Assembly: GCA_000310025.1 (NCBI GenBank)
Contig: FN648690.1
Coordinates: forward strand, 5,533-69,532
From: Ectocarpus siliculosus
Taxonomy: Eukaryota > Sar > Phaeophyceae > Ectocarpales > Ectocarpaceae
Direction: 5' to 3'
DNA length: 64,000 nt
The notes beneath the pieces are model-generated. The model made no database searches. It was not told the DNA's origin and saw nothing but the letters and a program-made list of their open reading frames with translations. The position numbers and the translations under genes were made by a program. Below are positions 1 through 13,000 of the stretch, piece by piece. Positions within the stretch are counted from its first letter, which is position 1, and every line of letters begins with the position of its first letter.

Positions 1-1990
1 TCAGTACGCACATATGAAGGTACTGGGTAGAGAGAGATCTGAACGGTTTTTAATGCGAAGACAACAACAACAACAACAACAACAACATTTAAAACTGAAC
101 TAATGGGTGGTGGGCGGATGACCGGCGGACCCCAAAAAGCAAGCGGAAAAATAAAATATAGACTATGTTAAGAAAAAAAAGAAAAAGAAGAAGGGACGAC
201 AAAGACAAGTGAGCCAGACGCGACAGGCTTCAGGGAGGTGGCAAAAGAGAGCATACGAAAACCACCGTCGCCGCTCTGAACCGCTGGAAGCTGTCACATA
301 GCACAGCATGCAGCAAACATTATAGGGGCCATGCCCCCGTTGCTTCAAGTAAAGAGGCAGCGCCCATCGCCTCACATACAGCAGCCGGGTACGTACTACA
401 CAAATAGCCTCTTACTCAGCAAGAAGAAAAACGATTGCGGTTGACGTTCGATGTTGTTGGGACCCCAACGGCGATAATAGGCGAGAAGGAGAGACAGGTG
501 CTACTACTACGTAGATCAACAGAAGAAAGCGTAGAGAAGGCATTAATTAACTCTCGAGACCCTAACCGAAGACACTCACTCTCGTCCCTGTGGCCCACCG
601 CAGGCTGTAACGAACGACGACATCCGATGTGTGCTCAGCAACAACAAACGCAACAAACCAAATATAGTCGCCGTTTCCGAACTAACTGTGGAGACTCTCT
701 TTCATCACTTGTGGTATGAAGTATGAAGTGACAACGAAATAGAAAATGATGACGAGAAGCACCACGGACGAACTATTTTCTCAATACGCTTGCCGTCGCG
801 ATAGACGCGCACCGTTCCACGAACGACCAGTTGTCAAACCTCACTACGCAAATAAGATTGTTGTCCTGCCATCTACCCCTTATCGCTCAAATTACGACTA
901 CGCAGCACACTAAAGGTAAGTAAGGCAGCAACACGCTTGCGATGCTTTACCACCCATCCATGCATGTAAGAGAAGAAAAAAAAAAGGGTATGGCGGACCG
1001 TCTGTTGTCTGTATCTTCAACCGTGCTGCCGTTGCTTTTCTTCATGGATATCGGCACAGAGAAAAAATGAGGAATGCGCATCTCCTACGCGAGCACGGCG
1101 TGCAGCCCAAGCGACAGAGACGATAACCTTATGACCTTTGCAGCATCTTCCGAGCATAACAGCAGCCACCGCATGTGTACAACGGTCACTATAGACTCAG
1201 GAAGAAAATCACAAAATCACTGGTTATCGCCCCACAGCGAGCGATAGCTGCTCAAACGACTGTGAGAGGTCTTGAAATCGTCTCAGCTACCCAGAACTGC
1301 TGGTAGTTGCCGGAGATTTGCAGGTACGTACTGCTTTTGCCTACCACTCTCGTCCTCTCGTCCGCACATCAACAACAACAATAAATGCTAATTTTCGCAC
1401 CACAAAAGAGCCATCCATGCAGAAAGTTGCAACAACAGAACAAAAGCAGCTCCTGCTGTATGTACACAGAATGTCCAGCTGTGTGCTGAGGTCGGTCAGC
1501 ATCTCGAGAGAAGCGTAGCCAGCAAGCAAGGCTTGGCGCGGGACACGAGAGAAGCAAGCAAGGCTTGGGGCGGGCGGCGAAAAAAAGAAGACGACTCTAT
1601 ATAAAAAGATCTGTAAAAAGAAGGGTTGGCGCGGGCGGCGAAAAAAATGAAGACGACTCTTATACAAAAAGATCTATAAAAAGAGGACCCCTCAACGACA
1701 AGTCAACCAATCTGGTCGTTCCGATGTGACGATGTAACGCAGATCTTCTTGTCGACGGAGAAACTGGTTATCGCCCCACAGCAAGCGATAGATGCTCAAA
1801 CGACTGTGAGAGGTCTTGAAATCGTCTCAGCTACCCAGAACTGCTGGTAGTTCTCGGAGGTTCGCAGTGTGGGCTGAGATCGGCCTTTTCGACCCGGTCG
1901 GGCAAGGGGTCCGCTATGCTACTGAAAACTCCACAGACGGAAAAAAAAAGACTTTTGATCGACTGAGACCCAAGCTAGAGCTTGGGAATG
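1..1990 (+). repeat. Left arm of a long inverted repeat ('arm family')
   Basis: Positions 1-1,215 are an inverted copy of about 24,735-25,950. The order of landmarks is mirrored: a (CAA)n run at 62-86 versus (GTT)n near 25,845-25,880, then shared blocks such as GGGGCCATGCCCCCGTTGC near 327-346. Positions 1,868-1,990 resemble the inner end of the arm (compare 17,760-17,862), so 1,220-1,867 looks like extra sequence inside this copy. The left end is cut off by the window edge. Short open frames inside are not conserved between copies and are not called as genes. Confidence 0.75.
1220..1858 (+). repeat. Direct repeat pair with TATA-like tandem motif between
   Basis: A segment of about 90 bases at 1,220-1,310 recurs at 1,766-1,856 with few differences. 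Between them, at 1,566-1,686, is a shorter tandem duplication whose two copies each hold a TATA-like stretch (CTATATAAAAAGATCT and CTTATACAAAAAGATCT). The arrangement recalls LTR-like or promoter-bearing repeat sequence, but no target duplication or primer site was found, so the nature is open. Confidence 0.5.
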
Positions 1991-2115
1991 ACGTTGGCGT
2001 TGTTTCCGGCTACAAGAAGATCGTCAACGTAGAGCGTCAAGTAGACTTGATCGTCGTCGTGGTCGTACAGGTAGACGCAAGTGTCAGACTTGAGCGGAAC
2101 GAAACCTATGCTCCG
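1974..2115 (-). mobile_element. Ty1/copia reverse-transcriptase fragment
   Basis: On the minus strand this short stretch encodes the copia RT core motif YVDDLLVAG, preceded by VPLKSDTCVYLY, a typical spacing for the family. It is an isolated fossil of about 45 codons, antisense to the neighbouring Gypsy element, and is bordered by the palindromic motif AAGCTAGAGCTT at about 1,972. It is much too small to be functional. Confidence 0.7.
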
Positions 2116-5100
2116 GTGTGCAGGTTACAGAGCATTCGGATGTTAGGACAAAGAAGTAATGCGGTGTATCCTCCGCCTCCTTTTACGTTTGCTGCAGGTG
2201 AAGCGGTGGACTACCTGTCACCATTTACTCGGTCGGTCGGTGGGGATCTGACGATGGATCGACACCGACATACGACAAGAGTGCAAGTGTTCGCGGGGTC
2301 AAGAGCGACCAAGATGATATCGTGGGAGGCTCTGTTGGATACGGGAAGTCCGGCATCGTTTGTACAAGAAAGGTGTGTGCAAAAGATGTTGGCATGCGGT
2401 TCTGCTTCAGATGATAGCATTGAAACAGGGCTGAATTAGAAATGAAGTGGGTTCCATGGGGTGCCGTTGGTTACTGATCGAAGAATGCGATTAAATATTG
2501 AAATGTGGAAGGGCGGAAAATCAGCGCCGGTTCATTTTGGTACACCGACGGTACGGACGAGTGTGTATGCGTATATTATGCCAGACGCAGCCGTGGGACA
2601 TGATCTGATACTAGGGAGGGATAGGTGGGCTGATTTTCCAGTTCGCAGATTCCAAGACGTGTCGGACACAGAAACAATTGTCACTTTTGTCGGTTCAAAT
2701 ACGGATAAAGTGGCAGGTGATCACCGCTTTGATGAATGGGTGGGTAACGCGGTGGGAATGGTGGAAACTGAAGGTGATGGAAAGGTGGTTGTGAAATCTA
2801 ATGGGAGTAGACGACGGCTTCCAAATGCAATGTCATGGGTAAAGGTAAAATTGACCAACCTAGATGGCATAGACGCGGCGGTAGGGACGTACCGTGTGCA
2901 GTTTGGGAAAAAGTGGTTCCCGCAGGAAAAGCATTGGTCGAAAATGGCACGTCTGAAATTCCTCTGAGAAGGGTAGGGGACAGCTCGTGTCTGGTGAAAC
3001 CAAACGATATTTTAGGGCATGGTGGTGAACCCATGGAGGTGGTAAATTTGGATGATGCTCGTTTGGTGGAAAATGAGGAATTCAGAAATGTATTTGCTGT
3101 TCAGGAGGGTGAAGAGGCCGACATGCCTAACGACGAACCTCCCGCTGATGTTATGTCTTCTTTGAATAGGGCGCAACAGGTGGCGTTCAGGCGGTTGTGG
3201 CAGAGGGTGCCTTCGCACATTCGAGACGTCCATTTCGACTTCAATGCGAAACTGTGGGAGCCGGAGGACATTTACAAACTAGGTGATTTGTTGTGTAATT
3301 TTGAGCATCGTTTTTCGAAGGGTGGTTCGGATTTAGGACGGGTGACGGTGGATCCGTTTCGAATCATTTTGAAGCCGGGGGCACAGCCAGCGTGGCAGAG
3401 ACCATACCGCTATTCGCCGGTTATGAACGAAAAGGTGCAGATCGAAATTGTAAAATTGATGTTGGCGGGTGTGTTGCGGAGATCGTACAGCAATTGGGCG
3501 AGTCCGTTGGTGGTAGTCGCGAAGGCTAACGGTGGTGTGCGGTTGACGGTCAACTATAAGCGCATCAAATGAGTGTATTCTCGTAATTGTCCATTCCAAT
3601 AGTGGAAGATATTTTGGCGGAATTGGACAAATCGAAAATCTTCAGTACGCTGGATTTGGTCAGTGGGTTTTTCCAGTGCAGTATTGAGGAGGACAGCATT
3701 CCGATCACGGCTGTTATTACGTCTACGGGGTTGTACGAATTTTTATCCGAGCCGCAAGGTCTCAGTAGTAGTCCTGGGTGGTTTCATTGGGTGATGGCCA
3801 GAGTATGTGACGGACTGGAACGTGTGCGTCTGTTTATCGATGACGTGATCGTTTTTTCCAGGGACGGGGCAGAACACGTGCGCGACCTGGAGAGTTTTTT
3901 TCGAGCGCATGGTCACGATCAACCTGAAACTGGCACCCAAGAAGACGAACCTGGGGGTGAAGGTGGTGACGTTCTTGGGACATCAAGTCACGGCGGAAGG
4001 GATCGGGCCGGACCCGAGAAAGGTCAGACCGCTGCGTGAAGTGCCAATGCCTACTATTGTTAGCCAGCTGCGATCGTTGTTGGGGTCTTTGTCGTACTAT
4101 CGAAAGTTTTTGAGGAACATGTCGGCAAAATTGAAACCGATCAATGCGATGCTGAAAAAGGGGGCGAAGTTTGCATTCACGGCTGATCATGTGGCTGTGG
4201 TGAGGAAAATGATGGATATTCTGTCAGGTCCTGAGGTATTGGCATTTCCGTGTTATGAGGGTGCGATCTCGGGAGAGCGGCCGTTTCGTTTAACCGCTGA
4301 CGCGTCGATATCGGGCTTGGGAGCCGAAATTGAGCAAGAGCAACGAGATGGAAATAATTGACCGCTATGCTTTTTGAGCAGATCAACATTCCCGAATGAA
4401 ACGAGATGGAGTCCGACTGAGCTTGAAGTGGGTGCGATAGTGTGGGCGATCAAGAAGAATCGAACACTATTTTATGGCATTCCCTTTGAAGTGTACAGTG
4501 ACCATCAACCCTTGCGGAATATGGGGAGCTTGGCAGAGAAAAACAATCGCGTACAGAGGTGGTATGACTTCCTGTCAGCGTACACGTATGAGCTTATGTA
4601 TCGACCAGGGCGAGAGAATGCAAATGCCGATTTGATGTCACGGTTGCCATTGCCTGCGACGAAAGAGGATGAGGCACCAGATCTCAGGCTAACTGATCCG
4701 TCTGATCTCGATGTTTATATGATAGGTGCGAGCGGGGTGCTACCTTCGCGATTGGGTCCAGTGTATACCGAGCGAGAGGCGCTCGCTGGGTGGAACCATC
4801 GCGATGCTTTTGTGGTGGGGGAAAGTTGCTGTACATCGGCAAGCCTCACTACGGATGAACTGGCAGACAAGACGTGGGCACTGATCCAATGGGGAAAGGG
4901 CGTGTTCAACCCTTTGCCCTGATGGTGCGTGTGTGCCTGATGACACCCGGTTGGTGGAACCGAGTGGGGAAGTAGTCAGTGGTCAGTTTGAACCAGGGCT
5001 GATTTTGCATGCTGTACCTTTAACGTAGGTTGGCAGACGCTTGTTAGGATTGGTGGAAAAACCGCGAGTGTATGCTATTTCTGAAGAAGGAGGCAGTGCC

Positions 5101-5641
5101 TCTGGTGGTGGTGGAGGTAGTAGCAGTAACGCTCGTGAGAGTGGGGCTGTTGCTGGTGGTGGGGACGGCAGTGATGCTCGTAGTAGTACGGCTGTTGCGC
5201 GTGGAAGGGGTCGAGGTGGTGTGGCTCGAGGTAGAGGGGTTGCTGGTAGTGGAAGGGGGAAGGGGTTCCGGGGGCAGGGGTCCGGCAGCACGTCCGTTGC
5301 CTCAATTTCCGTAGCGAGAGTATGATGAAGAACAGACGCAAGCGGCAATTGAATTTGGGGATAATTTTGTGATAAGACGGCTAGTGATTGGGCAAATATT
5401 CAGGAGGAAGATGATACGGCGCGATTAGCAGTTGCGGCCATTGAAGGACATGCCGATCCAAAGCGAATGAAGGAGGAAGATATTCCGGACGATGTAAATG
5501 TTGACTTGGATGAGTTGAAGCGGTCGGTTGCACAGGGTACTTTGTTGGTGTTACCGAATTCTAAGCATTTGTTGATGAGGAAGGAAGGAGTCTAAACCCC
5601 CTGCAGAACATCAAAATCGAAATCCAGGGCAATTTGAGAGG

Positions 5642-7594
5642 TTGGTAGGGGAAGAGCCAGTTCGGACGTATGTGCCTAGGATGTTGAGACCGTGGGTCAT
5701 GGATTGCGCCCACAAAGAAGCGGTGCATTTGGGAGAGAAGGTGACTTTAGGTATTTTACAGAGGGTGTATTGGTGGATAGGAATGGCTGAAAGTGTGAGG
5801 TGGTGGATCCGTAGGTGTTATTCTTGTCAGTTTCGGAAGGTGCCGCGGCATACGAAGTGTTGGCCGTTAGTGTCTTTGCCTCTTCCGAGCAGACCGGGGC
5901 AGATGGTGTCGTTTGATTATTTGGGTCCGTTGCCGAAAACGACGAAAGACAAGGAGTATGTGTTTCTGGTGGTTGATTTATTCAGCAGGCATGCGGAGGG
6001 ATACTCAGTAACGAAGGCGCAGAAGAATGCAAGGGGTTTTGTGTCTATCATGGTGAAAGATTATATTGCGAGGTGGGGTTGTCCGCACACCATGTTTTCA
6101 GATAGGGGAGCAGAGTTTGCAAATGAGGTAGCGAAAGGGGTGTATTATAAGATGCTGGGAACGGTGAAGAAGTTTACTAGCTCATATCATCCGCAGACGA
6201 ATGGGATGGTGGAACGTTTAAATCATACGCTGTGTCAAATGTTGTCGCACTTGGTTGCGGACGATCAGGCGAACTGGGATGAGATGTTGCCACACGCGGT
6301 AGCGGCACACAACAATAACGTGAGGCGAGGGACGGGGCTAGCACCCAACGTAGTACACATCGGAAGGTACCCTAGGTTGCCGATGACGATCTTGGAGGGA
6401 AGGGGCGTTTCGGGAAATCAGGGCCTAAAGCAAGACCAATTGGATAATTTGAATTTGATGAGGGATATGCAGAGGAAGGCGTACGAGTTAGTAAGAGAGC
6501 AGGATAAGATAACGAAGGCTAAGCATGAGAAGAGCAATCAGGTGTTGAACTCGATAATAGGAAAGAGGCCGAAGTATAAGAAGGGAGACTGGGTCTTGGT
6601 GTACGATGAGGAGAGTACAATTTCTGGTGGGGGGGAACACGTGCTTAAATCGCGAGAGAATAGTAGGGGGAAAGAAAAATCGTTCGCGTTGATCCCAAAG
6701 TTGGCACACAATTGGACCGGTCCGTATAAGGTGTTGATCGTGGGTCCAGGTGATGGTCTTGACGGGGAAAAAGTGGGCCCGAACATTTTGTTTTTGGACG
6801 CGAATAAGGATGAACCAGGAAAGAACATCAACGAGAGGGTGTCGGTGTATCGGTATAAGAAGTGTTACACTCAGCACGAGAACGAGGATAGGCCTAGGTT
6901 TTTGCCGTGGGGCTTTAGCAAGTATGTGTTGAACAAGTTTTCAGAGTTGGCGCCTCCGTTCCATCTTACGGCAGAGGACGTGGAGAAAGAAGTGGATAGT
7001 AAGGAAATGGTCCCGTGTAAAATATCAAGGCACAGGATTTGTCGAGGTATCAGTGGAAAGGGGGCGGTTCAGTACTACACGCATTGGACGGGGTTGGCTA
7101 AGTGTACGTGGGAGCATGAAGAAAAGTTGGAGCAATATGGAGACGTGGTACTTAAGTATTGGAATGAGCAGCCGGAACAATCGGCCGGAGGGAACATTAG
7201 GTATCGGAGGTACCGTATTCAGGGTGCAAATAGGACGATTGCTAGCAGGAAGGGAGAAAGACACGTGCAGAAAGATTACAAACTTTGTTGTGACACACGG
7301 GGTAGGCCGAGTCTTCGAAGTAGGGCAATGATTGGTGCATATTTATATTTTAAGACGGTAAAGGCTGGGTGGCAGTTTGCGAAGGTGGTGCAGGTGACTC
7401 CTGATCCGAGGTGGGAAGAAGGCATCAAGCTTACTATCAAACTGGTGGACATCGGCAAAAACATCAATGTGGCACTTGTGGAGAAGAACTTGACGACGGA
7501 CAACTTGGTACAAGATTCAGGAACGTGGTGCTTGCATGCACACCGAACGGCGAAAAGTGTGAAGAAGTACATGTTTGAGTTGGAGGATGATTAA
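5642..7594 (+). mobile_element. Gypsy integrase, chromodomain and C-terminal extension (part of the chromovirus)
   Basis: This is the best-preserved part of the Gypsy element. Integrase features are an HHCC-like N-terminus (HKEAVHLGE, then CYSCQF), a catalytic core with FSDRGAEFAN and YHPQTNGMVERLN, and a basic C-terminal region with GDWVLVYDEE and NWTGPYKV. A chromodomain follows (QYYTHWTGLAKCTWEHEEKL, then EQYGDVVLKYW), which in this lineage is thought to target integration to marked chromatin. About 130 residues follow the chromodomain, including GAYLYFKTVKAGWQFAKVV, which I do not recognise from typical chromoviruses. Confidence 0.88.
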
Positions 7595-7602
7595 GTGTTG
7601 GG

Positions 7603-7740
7603 TTTTGAAGTGCGTAGGACTGCGGAAAAGTGTGCCAAGTGGTGCAGTCGAATACGGGTCAAAATTCAGGTTGTTTTTGAAGTGCGTAGGACTGCGGAAA
7701 AGTGTGCCAAGTGGTGCAGTCGAATACGGGTCAAAAATTG
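7603..7740 (+). repeat. Tandem duplication, about 71 bp x 2
   Basis: Two near-identical units, each beginning TTTTGAAGTGCGTAGGACTG, lie directly after the Gypsy integrase reading frame and before its putative polypurine tract. Confidence 0.85.
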
Positions 7741-8230
7741 ATGTGTTGGAGAACTTTTGGACTTGTTGCGAAAGAAGATATTGGTTGTAGGTCAGGTATT
7801 GCACGCTGGTGTTGAGTGTCAATTCAAACGAGACTGATGGAAGATAAGTATGCGTTAAACCTGGGGGGGGGCGAATGTCGTGCAATAAGCCAACTCTAGT
7901 TTTGGTCAGTGTAAGAAGACTTGGGGTAGTTGAATCGCAGTATATATGTTGAGGTGTGATGGAATGGACTTGCGAATGATGGCTCTGGGAGCAGGGTTGG
8001 AATTAGTTCTGGTTGAGCTATCGTCAAAGAAGGCCATGAAAAGTGTATGAGATGGAGACTAGAAGGGAGAAAGTGTCGGTTTATGGTTGGAATGATGAGC
8101 GTATGAGGGAATTGCAGTCAGTTGAGAGAGAGGGAGATAGTTGGAGAGAAAGTGGAGCGGCGCAATTGGATAGATACAGGGAAGCGGCGCAATTAGCTCG
8201 TCGTGGCAGCTGACGTTGCCTGCCCCATTT

Positions 8231-9307
8231 TTCAGTGTTCGAATTCCCTGCTGATCCCGGCCCACGAAGGCCTAAAAAACACACTTTGATCGCACGCATC
8301 TTCGAGACGCGAAACACACACGACCCCACCGGCACAACTACATAAGTATCTAGGCGCCAATAGGCCACCGCCGGCCGATTGCACGTCAGGTCCGACACAG
8401 GTTTCCAATTGCTTCGGCGGGCTTTGTCGTCGCGGAACGCGTCCCCTGGGTATTTCGCCAGTTTTCGAAACTTTGAGCATCAACCATACGCGCCACGGTG
8501 GCCTGTCGAGCTCTGGGCACGAGCGTTTATGTACCGCCGAGTCTCATGCGTCCCCCCCCGAAGGAATCGCGAGAAAAGACTCGTTGCCGCGAGGCAAAGA
8601 AATGCCGAGCTATGAAAAGGGACAATTTCTTATACGTACAAAGAGTACGGTCGTGTTCCTTGTTCTTGCACTCCACTTTCTCCCAAAACCCTTACTGCAA
8701 TCCGTCTCGTGATGGCCGCCCGCCCCATTGGGGGTCGGGGGGGGCAATCCTGACCCCTAATAAAGCTTACGACATGGAACATCGCTCCTTCCAAAGTGGG
8801 CCCAAGGGGTGGTCAGCCCCCTTAAACCCTTTTGAATGCCTATCGTCCAATTGATTTTCGAATCACCCCGTCTGTGTAACCCAGAGTTTATCAAGCACCG
8901 TACAACAGCTGAATCTCATGCTGAACCAGATGGACGCACCTCGATACATTCCGTCTAGCCGCGCGAAATGTACACGGTAGCGCACCAACATCTGTGGATA
9001 TTCCTTATAATGGCGAGACATGAGCCGTATACTTACTCTGTCTACTTTGCCTTAGCCTTGCGCATACTATCGGTCTCTCAAGCGCATGCCTTTCGATCTC
9101 AATTCCTACACTTGTTTAGGACGCACAATTTGTCTTACATTCGGGCACTGTACGCACGTTGTGTGTCGTCTACGTAGCCCCTGACGAAATCCCAGACGGG
9201 GGGTTGGAAGGGGGGTAAACTTGGCCGACGACAAGCCCAGGTACCGTGAAAAGCATTTTATGCGTAACGAGGGGGGGGGACGTCCACCCAAGGAGCCACG
9301 AAAATAT
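8231..9307. other. Intergenic stretch, nothing recognised
   Basis: No coding similarity, RNA gene or repeat shared with the rest of the window was recognised. A G-rich patch lies near 8,730-8,745. The stretch is downstream (3') of the minus-strand esterase gene and should hold its 3' UTR and terminator, which I could not place. Confidence 0.4.
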
Positions 9308-10039
9308 CTAACAGCTCCAAGTGTCTACTAGAGCTAGAAGGTGCCACAACATATATCCTTCGACTAGTTTGACTGGCTCATAAAAGTGAATGGAGTCACG
9401 AATGCGGTAACACGACATTCGTTTGTACAGGCCATCTCTGTTGTCCAAGACGAAAACGCCGGCGTTCTCGCCATGACGGGCGGTAGCCTTGGCTGCCTGC
9501 CGAACAACGCGCTCCTGGACTTCGTGCAGGTGTTCGAGGAATCTATCTTTTTTAGACCCGGGCAAATAGCGGTTGTTTTGCAAGAGGAAAACAAGGGGTG
9601 ACAGTCCTTCGTCATCAATTGACAGCGATACATCCCCGCCGCCTGTCCATATACCACGTGGTCTACCGAATTTCGTGTCACCTTCGTCCGCTACATCAAG
9701 CCCCCGGTGGCCCGGCCTATACAACTTCTCTTGGTTTTCCGATCGTCCGGCGGTCACATTCGCCACGTGTACTAGTTGAGAAGTGACTTCCTCACACACA
9801 TTCAAGGCCGCCGCCTCAGCATCCTCCTCACGAAGGGTATCATGTGAGGCGGGCGCCGTATACGGCAGCGGCGTTCCGGCCTCTTCTTCATAGAGTCGGT
9901 GAGCGTTGTGCACACCGAATGCTGTAATGATGATGGCTCGAGCACCGCCGTTTCTCAGTTGAGCCGCCAGGATTTCGTCGATAGAAGATTGTATCGCGCT
10001 TCTTCCGTCTTCACACAATGGTGCCCAGTGGAAGACGAC
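9308..10039 (-). CDS. Esterase exon 3 (C-terminal half with DxxH)
   Basis: 243 codons plus stop. It begins VVFHWAPLCEDG after the acceptor TTTATTAAAG and joins naturally to the exon 2 end (TGSLK). It holds the FGVHN block and the catalytic DSIH near the C-terminus. The middle (about residues 255-330 of the model) is an acidic, poorly conserved-looking insert. Confidence 0.72.
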   Translation of the reverse strand, partial: VVFHWAPLCEDGRSAIQSSIDEILAAQLRNGGARAIIITAFGVHNAHRLYEEEAGTPLPYTAPASHDTLREEDAEAAALNVCEEVTSQLVHVANVTAGRSENQEKLYRPGHRGLDVADEGDTKFGRPRGIWTGGGDVSLSIDDEGLSPLVFLLQNNRYLPGSKKDRFLEHLHEVQERVVRQAAKATARHGENAGVFVLDNRDGLYKRMSCYRIRDSIHFYEPVKLVEGYMLWHLLALVDTWSC

Positions 10040-13000
10040 CTTTAATAAAGAAACACATAACAAGGAACACGACAATATGTCAGGGAGAGTTCATTTGTTT
10101 GCTGATCGGGAGCTGGAATGAGCTAGCCCGCTTTCCTTGGAGGGGATGTACTCATGGTAGTCCATGAAGTGCATGCCGCATTTTTTGACAATTGACCTCG
10201 CATCCCTGCAACCCCGGGACAGAGCAGACCGGGTTTGTCACTGTCGGGGATATCAATGAGTGGGTTCTGTTTGGACTTGCAGCAATACGCAGAACTGGGT
10301 ACCTGCCGGGTGGGGGGATTAATGTAACATAAGGAGTAGTAGCAGCAACAAGATCGGGGATATCCCTTTATGTGCTACAATGCACAGCTAGCCACACAGC
10401 AAGGTTTCCAGTAGTAGACTATGGGTTGGCAGCAACAGGTTGTGCAGACAGCAAAACTTGCTCAGACAGACAGCAGTAGGTGAGCCACGTCCGGTAGTAT
10501 AAGCTAGCAGTTGTTCAAACTAGTCTAGGAACAGTCACCTAGTGGCGCAGAAGTAGCAATGCAGAAGGGTATGGATGTATGAATACGTACACGGGACTGG
10601 GTTTCGATTAGGCACTTTGAAGACCCCAACAGATCAGCTCAGCCGAGACGGAGGTCTGGGGTTCATGTAGTAGCGGTTATCATTGTTTGGAGCTGGGCAC
10701 AACGCCCATTCGATCCTTTGGGTCACACCTGATATCACCATCAAAGCAAACCTGGTGTTGGGTCAACCAAAAACAAAGCCATTTCTTCGTCTTTTCGTTC
10801 CGATACACAGAATCGCACGAAACACGACCGCGTCAAGGGCCGCCACCTGTACAATGGTTTGGGTGGGGCCAACGCGTGCCAAAGGCGACTATGGGCCTGC
10901 ACATCGGTGTTAACAATGGGTTTCCTCGAGAGGAGTGACATCACATTGCCTGCGCATAACCTGCCTTTGAGTGCATGCGAGCCTAGCCGCACTGTGACCG
11001 CACACTGGACCACGTCCGAAACACCGTTGAGTGCCTACGAGCGAAGCGAGTGACGATGCCACTCACGGTCACTCCAAACCGAGTACACCAACACACCAGA
11101 CCAGTCATTTTGTGTTGTTGTTGTTCGGCAACTCGCGCACGTTCGCTTCGAACCGACTACACCAACACACCAAACCAGTCATATTGTGTTGTTGTTGTTC
11201 GTTTGTGTGGAGGCATATATGTCCAGAGATACCACACGTGTCTACTCTATTTAGTTATTGTACAGTAGTTTATGAACACAAAATTCTGACTCTTCTTCCA
11301 GGTTACTCCAAGCCCATGGGGGCCACGTCGTCGTTCGTATGCACTTGTAACATCATGTCGAAACAACCTGTTGCCGAAACGAGTTGACGTATCGAACTTT
11401 GTGGGGTTCATTGGCGACGCGCGTGTTGGCGGTATGGGAATACTGCTTTGAACACGAAGTTTGAGCTACTGTACCTCGGGCTGTACCTCGGGCTGTACCT
11501 CGGGCTGAAATAGTCGAGAAGTCACGATTGACAGCATTGACCCTGGACGCGCAGTACACGTCGGCGTCTCTCCCAAACCTACTCGACCACTATCACCTTA
11601 TGACCCCCCTGCCCACTGGGGGCGGGGGAGCAATGCCTTGCCCTGGTTAATATTAACTCGCCGAGCCGAAAACCGCACGACTCTGGGGGAGTTGGCTTTG
11701 GTTTGGGGACGTGACCCCGATTAAAAGAGAGACTTTCATGGTTCGGGACGGCGACATTGTGCAGGAAGGCGGCGCGGGCGGCGTTTTGTTGCCGACCGCA
11801 CCTGATGCGGGGAGCGGATGGTAATGCCCCGGATTTCGTCTGGTGCGACAAGAGGGAGTTCTCGGGGTGTGGCCCAGGCGGGGGGCAGGCCCGGAAATTC
11901 GGGCGTTTCAAACCCCCCTGCGTACTACCGAATATCCAGCAAGGGAGGGTGAACCCATCAACGATATCACGTGCAAAATGCTGGCCACAGCCCTCGTGAA
12001 TACCAAATTGCTGCATGAACTTGTACGCACGACGCCACCACGTGGAAAGACACGAGAATCAGTTTGGCAAGACGATTCTTTGGCAGTATTCCATCACAAT
12101 ATTTGCCCTGGAATGGACAGGTTTCCTGTTTGTTCTGTTGAGTTTATTTCAGCTCCATGACATTCGCCCGGTGAACTAGCTGAACATCCGTCTAAATTCG
12201 GATGCCCCTGTTTTCCTCGTTGCCATCTTCGACGTCGAACACCCTATATACAACATATGCCTCTGTCGTCTGTCGGCTACCACGCGCGAGGTCGCCAACT
12301 ACGCACCTTCAAACTTCCGGTGGACATGTCGATGCGTTCGTGGACAACTGAATGGGTGGAGGCCTGGCCGGTGAGGATGGACACAAAGCTCTCCGCAAGA
12401 CGGCGGGTGGTGCTATCTCCGACGAAGTGGAACACGTACCTTGAAGCAAGATCTTCCAGGGTTCCCTGTTGCATGCGAGTCTGGACCCAATGACATTGTA
12501 GGTTGTCCACGCGAGTGCAGGACTAAGTGGTATTGGCAGTGATTACCGTAGGACCCGAGCGAATAATGTTTTTTCGAACAGATCTTGACAGGTCAGTGCC
12601 GTTGGCTCCAGCTGTACCCCGAACTTGCGGATTGATGGACTTGCTCACACTAAAGTCCTCTCGGCATCTCCAACGACCGCAACACTACCACCACGTTGCA
12701 GAAAACGTTTGATCGTGCGATATCGACAGAAATTCGAACAAAGTACCTGAAAAGTACCTGAAATCCGCATAATGAGTTGGCCGCGTCCACCAAAGGCATC
12801 TTGTAGCCATCATGAGACATCAGATGATCGCAGGCAACCCCAGGGAGATGAAGTAATCGTGCGCAGTCCTCCACGAACTCATGCATCGTTTTTCCTTGCC
12901 GTCTGCACCCCCTGCCACCTTCACCTCCGTTCGTGCTGGCGTCTATCGAGACAGCGTTTGGACTCTCAAACCATTCTGCATCGGATACGTTGTCCCATTC

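Larger units (their letters stand above)
2290..8230 (+). mobile_element. Decayed Ty3/gypsy chromovirus
   Basis: Parts in family order on the plus strand: aspartic protease (LLDTGSP) near 2,330; reverse transcriptase about 3,330-4,100 (FIDDVIVFSRD near 3,835); RNase H about 4,250-4,650 (YSDHQPLRNM); integrase about 5,690-6,760; chromodomain about 6,960-7,180. A run of nine G at 7,863-7,871 followed by TGTCGTGC at 7,876 looks like a polypurine tract and the start of a 3' LTR. No gag and no matching 5' LTR were found, so the 5' end is lost or rearranged. The pol region carries roughly six to eight breaks. A middling-to-old, dead copy. Confidence 0.88.

Noticed and set aside
1341-1667. 108-codon minus-strand open frame
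   Set aside because: It spans a tandem duplication and the TATA-like repeats; it is not conserved and has no domain.
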